Assembly: GCA_027576995.1 (NCBI GenBank)
Contig: JANBQC010000690.1
Location: forward strand, 1-13,514
Reading direction: 5' to 3'
DNA from: Dimargaris cristalligena
Taxonomy: Eukaryota > Kickxellomycota > Dimargaritomycetes > Dimargaritales > Dimargaritaceae
DNA length: 13,514 bases
Below, piece by piece: positions 9,950-13,514 of this stretch (positions within the stretch are counted from its first letter, which is position 1; each line of letters starts with the position of its first letter). The notes beneath the pieces are model-generated. The model ran no database searches and was not told the origin of the DNA. It worked only from the letters and a program-made list of their open reading frames with translations. The translations under genes were made by a program, and so were the position numbers.

Positions 9950-10122
9950 GAAAGGAGCAAATGAAAGGATTATTACAGGGGACTTTGGCAACTACAGTAG
10001 GGGGGGTGCGGTATACTGTCCAATATCCACCTTGCCTTGTCTTGGGGGGAGTGATTCGCTGCCAAAAATAGGCACGCCCAAGTGTATTCACCTGTCTAAT
10101 ACCCGCAGATTTGTATAGGCGC

Positions 10123-10129
10123 TGAGTCA
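10123..10129. promoter_or_regulatory. TGAGTCA bZIP (Gcn4/AP-1 type) site, proximal
   Basis: Second perfect TGAGTCA, 269 bases upstream of the GRHPR start. These two were the only complete TGA(G/C)TCA matches I found in a visual scan of the window, and both lie before the same gene. Confidence 0.4.
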
Positions 10130-10230
10130 ACAATCAAGAGAATGGGCGGCGGGCGAAGGAGTTATTCCTGCCGATAGCGACAATAATATTATACCCGCTG
10201 GGCCTTGAAATGGGTATGTTTATTAATATG

Positions 10231-10245
10231 TATATATATATATAT
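10231..10245. repeat. (TA)n tract upstream of GRHPR, possible TATA element
   Basis: Fifteen bases of alternating TA, about 155 bases before the GRHPR ATG and just upstream of its CT-rich leader. This is a plausible place for a TATA-like core promoter element, but it may simply be a microsatellite. Confidence 0.45.
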
Positions 10246-10397
10246 GGAACAGCTCCCCTACCTTTCAGTCTATCACCTCATTGTTGTACTACCCACTACG
10301 CAATAGCTTAATTCCATTGCCTTGTTTCTTCGCACGCATTGTCTACTTATCCCTTTCCCACCCATCCTCCCACACCCCATTCCGCACCTTCTTACCA

Positions 10398-12905
10398 ATG
10401 GCAGCCCAACCCCGCAAGCGTATATTCGTAACTCAGCGTCTGACTGACAACACCCAGAAGCGCCTAGAGAGTCTCACCCAGTAAGTGCCATTCGCCATAT
10501 AGAACTCTAAATATGTAAAGGTATTTGGGACAGGCTTTGGAGCCGGCCGAACAGGTAGAGTTGTATTGACAAAAGACTTTGCCTACCCATGGGGGAGGGT
10601 TCAACACCACTGTGGAGAGGATTTTGAATGAACTATACACGATATAATCCCGAGGATGGTGTGCTTTTAACTAGTAAAATTGCCTATACTAAAGGTATTT
10701 CGCGCTATCCGACTGGACTAAACCTCCTGCATATGTTATAATTATGATGTGTTATTGGCACTATCGTTACCACCGATGACCCCACGATATCCCCCCCGTC
10801 TTGTCCTTTGCTATTACCAGATACGACGTTGATCAATGGGAGACGGGGCCCCTCTCCCATGAAGAACTATTGAAATGCGTAAAAGGTACGTTTTTGTGAT
10901 CGTGCGACTTATTCACCGAAGCATGCTTTGCATGGAATTTTCTTAATAAACGATGCGTTATCTGCGGGATATATTTTTTATATCTGCCGCTATATTATGC
11001 TTTCAATAATGATAATATTCAAGTTGATTGATAAACCTGCTCTATTGTTACTTTATTCCCCATGAACCAGGCGTACACGGTATCTTTTGTCTTTCCTCCA
11101 ACGAGATCAACAAAGAAGTCATGGAGGCGGCAGGTAAATTATAAGCAAATTTTGGGTTGATGCAAATATTCCCGATATAAATTACAATATATTGGATGGT
11201 TTGTAGATATGCAAAGGGTAATGTAACGCCACTTAGATCACCTGAGGGCTAAACTAAAGCATACTTCGTCTACCCCGGCTACTCGGTTCATATTATCCAC
11301 GTTTTTAATTAATGCGTATACTCGTCTTTAGGTGACTCTCTCAAAGTAAGTAGGGTGCATAGCCACATGTTAAACATAGATATAAAGTACTGCTGCCAAT
11401 TTATTACTCCAAATAGGCATGCCCCTTATCAATTATGATGAGTCGAACCGAACCATTTTACTAAAATCTATTGTATGTACCAATTCAAAACCACGGGTAG
11501 GTCATTTCCACCATGAGTGTAGGGCATAACCACATTGATCTTGTCGAGGCCAAGAAGCGTGGTATTGTCGTGGGATACACTCCCGATGTACTGACCGATG
11601 CAGTGGCCGATTTGGCTATGGCTCTGGTTCTTATGGTCTCTCGTCGTTTGGTCGAGGTACGTTTAGCTGTTTGGTGCTCCCCCTCTCAAGGTGATGCCAG
11701 GGAATGGAGATAGATCTGCCCAGGCCCTTCATTACAAACATATTACGATATGTAATACACGGTTCGATTTCCGTCCCCCACTTTATCGGTAGTAGCTAAA
11801 GTATTGTCGGATTGTTTATAATCGCTTGTTGAATTTAATCTATCTAATCTAGGCGGTCGAAACGGCCAAAACGGGCGGGGTAAGTATACCGATTGTCCTA
11901 GATAAAGGAGGGGAGTATATTATGTTTGTATGTGCAACGTGACAGATTTTACGATATAGTCGACCAAGTGGCCTATTTGAATTCGCCGATACCTTACTCG
12001 TAAACTAATGCCTCACCTTCGAATAACCTCGCACTATTACCCGATTGCCGTACTTTTGGTGAACTTGCTGGTCGTTGATAGTGGATCACCATGCAGCCCA
12101 ATTTTTTACTAGGTAAGTGAACCGTTCTTGCCATATTATACTGCGGTCCCACGTCTAAAGTCGTAGTTGAGTTTAGCTGGGATGGGCTCTCCCGTAGATT
12201 TCTCTAGGTATTCCGATGCAATGAGCAAGGCGCGTTTGAATTTGAATGTGGCCTCTACTTTGGGCCATAGGCTGCAGTACCACTCTACGGAAATACATAT
12301 GTCCTATATATTCTAACGAATCATTTGCTTCTTCTTCATCAACTCTCAATTTCGCTTTAGGCCACCAACTTACCGGTAAGACGGCCGGCATCATTGGTTT
12401 AGGCCGCATTGGCGAGGGGCTTGCCACCCGTCTACGCGCGTTCGGGGTTAAGAAGATTCTCTATAACGGCCGCCGCCCCAAGCCCGACGTTGCTCTCCGC
12501 GCCCACGCGAACTACGTCGACCTCGACGTACTCCTGCGCGAATCCGACGTCGTCGCCCTCTGCTGCAGTCTCAACGATTCCACCTTCCACCTCTTTGACT
12601 ACAGCGCCTTCCGCCAAATGAAGCCCTCCGCCATTATCGTGAATGTGGCCCGCGGGGAAGTCATTAAACAGGAGGATTTGGTCGCGGCCTTGAGTAATGG
12701 TATCATCGCCGGCGCGGGCTTGGATGTGGTTACCCCGGAGCCGTTGCCCGTCGACCATCCCCTGTATAAATTCAAGAACTGTATAGTCTTGCCCCATATT
12801 GCTTCGGCCACGGTGGAAACCCGCGATGCCATGGGCAATTTGGCGATTGACCATGTGGTAGCGGGTATTGAGGGACAGCCTCTGCAGTACGCCCTAGACA
12901 TTTAA
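10398..12905 (+). CDS. GRHPR: Glyoxylate reductase/hydroxypyruvate reductase (D-2-hydroxyacid dehydrogenase family)
   Basis: NAD(P)H-dependent reduction of glyoxylate to glycolate and of hydroxypyruvate to D-glycerate. There is no presequence and no C-terminal SKL-type signal (it ends YALDI), so it is probably cytosolic. Eight exons: 10398-10480, 10821-10885, 11071-11133, 11332-11345, 11501-11656, 11853-11879, 12082-12112 and 12361-12905. Together they make 984 nt, 327 aa plus TAA, against 328 aa in human GRHPR. All introns (155-340 nt) are GT-AG and keep frame. The ATG context is ACCAATGG. The N-terminal catalytic lobe includes YDVDQW (exon 2) and [12 protein letters not shown] and [16 protein letters not shown] (exon 5). 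The nucleotide-binding motif is G159-L-G-R-I-G164. GRRPKP (183-188) after the second strand is consistent with NADP(H) binding. The catalytic triad is Arg244 in NVARG, Glu273 in TPEPLP and His292 in LPHIASAT. Exon 8 matches the family strongly; the micro-exons (14, 27, 31 nt) rest on splice sites, frame and fit to the family, and exon 7 is the least conserved. A related 2-hydroxyacid dehydrogenase with other substrates is the alternative. Confidence 0.92.
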
Positions 12906-12909
12906 TAAA
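12904..12909 (+). terminator. AATAAA overlapping the GRHPR stop codon
   Basis: AATAAA begins inside the TAA stop (12903-12905) of GRHPR. It is a canonical polyadenylation hexamer by sequence. If used, the mRNA would have a very short 3' UTR. It may be chance, since fungal 3' end signals are loose. Confidence 0.3.
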
Positions 12910-13514
12910 CTAGTGATATGGTGGGCCGCGTCCACTGAAGTGTGCGTGTTGGGGTATAGGCAATTCCACACTAGATTGTCTCTCGTCATTTTATTTCAGC
13001 GGCGTATCCAATTGACTTATAAATTTGAGAGTATTACACCTTCAATATACAATCGGAACAATATAGTAATTTACACACTAGGGGGGGTCACATGAAAACT
13101 AGCAAATGGTAAAGGGGTTCTTTAATTTATACTGGCGAAGATGGGAATCCGTTATAGGTGCAGGATATACCTCATACTATCACTGATAGCTCTAATTAAA
13201 TGCGGCGACCGACTATAGCCAACTTTAAGATATTCGAGTGGATTATTAAGTATTAATTTCGCTGACGTTTCAAGGTAATGGTGGTTTAGTCACAGGACAA
13301 TTCAAATCAGGCTAGAAATTATTGGACTAAATAGAGTACTTTGGCGTAATACAATAAAGTTGTATAATAATATTCCATAAAATGTTGTGGTGTGGCAGAA
13401 CGACTAGTATAATAATAGGCGGGAATGCCTTATAGTCAAAAAGATGTAGTAAAATCGAACCCAAGATAACTGTAGGTAAAACTACCGGTACAGTTCAGAA
13501 AAATGAAAAAAGAG
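12906..13514. other. AT-rich right end without a recognised gene
   Basis: About 0.6 kb, AT-rich throughout, especially after about 13180, with frequent stops in all frames. The only open frame of any length (about 12913-13095) has no family resemblance. It is likely the 3' flank of GRHPR and intergenic DNA. Confidence 0.6.

Larger units (their letters stand above)
9436..10397. other. Spacer between PCCA and GRHPR: 3' region, then promoter region
   Basis: About 0.96 kb. AT-rich sequence after the PCCA stop, with ATAAAT-type stretches around 9676-9710, may carry its 3' end signals. From about 10300 to 10397 the plus strand is CT-rich and is probably the GRHPR leader. An open frame at about 9840-10118 has no ATG at its start (TTG only) and no recognisable family, and an open frame on the other strand overlaps it. 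It is not called as a gene. Confidence 0.55.

Noticed and set aside
9840..10118. 92-codon plus-strand open frame upstream of GRHPR
   Set aside because: It begins with TTG, has no in-frame ATG start near its beginning, matches no family I know, and is overlapped by an open frame on the other strand. It also contains the promoter-like TGAGTCA motif.
11760..11780. GGTTCGATTTCC, resembling a tRNA B box
   Set aside because: It lies in GRHPR intron 5, has one base too many for the T-loop consensus, and no acceptor or anticodon arm can be folded around it.
10821..12360. A shorter single-exon reading of the reductase starting near 12246
   Set aside because: That open frame starts at a chance ATG inside intron 7. 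The residues before the TTTAG acceptor at 12360 do not fit the family, whereas the spliced model restores the full N-terminal lobe.
13448..13470. Minus-strand GGGTTCGATTTTAC, resembling a tRNA T-loop
   Set aside because: The five bases on either side of the loop do not pair, so no T-arm forms, and no other arms were found.

Overview
This window looks like nuclear DNA from a eukaryotic microbe, most likely an early-diverging fungus. The evidence is spliceosomal introns with GTAAGT/GTACGT donors, strand-specific CT-rich leaders before start codons, good Kozak contexts (CCACCATGG), mitochondrial presequences, and GC-rich C-ending codons in the exons against AT-rich introns and spacers. The lineage is inferred, not proven. 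Propionyl-CoA carboxylase is generally absent from Dikarya (ascomycetes and basidiomycetes), so a basal fungal lineage or another opisthokont-type protist fits better. No tRNA, rRNA, transposon, CRISPR array or prokaryotic operon was recognised.

Layout. Positions 1-2925 hold no recognisable gene; the first ~250 bases look like the TATA box and leader of a minus-strand gene lying off the left edge. A two-exon minus-strand gene (2926-3476) encodes a 69-aa complex I accessory subunit of the NDUFB2/AGGG type. After a ~0.9 kb spacer comes a three-exon minus-strand gene (4416-6417, 549 aa) for the mitochondrial propionyl-CoA carboxylase beta subunit (PCCB). A 792-base divergent spacer separates it from the intronless plus-strand alpha-subunit gene (7210-9435, 741 aa, PCCA). 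After another ~0.96 kb spacer, an eight-exon plus-strand gene (10398-12905, 327 aa) encodes a GRHPR-type glyoxylate/hydroxypyruvate reductase. The right end (12906-13514) is AT-rich with no recognised gene.

How the genes relate. PCCA and PCCB form one enzyme that carboxylates propionyl-CoA to methylmalonyl-CoA in the mitochondrial matrix. The head-to-head placement suggests co-expression from a shared control region. GRHPR acts in glyoxylate/hydroxypyruvate (serine-glycine) metabolism and has two perfect TGAGTCA (bZIP/Gcn4-type) sites upstream. The complex I subunit shows a respiratory chain with NADH dehydrogenase I.

The gene models were assembled by reading splice sites and reading phase by hand and by recalled protein-family resemblance; no database search was run. 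No clearly new biological system was seen. The most notable points are the divergent PCC pair, the micro-exons (14, 27 and 31 nt) of GRHPR, and the clusters of short promoter motifs.
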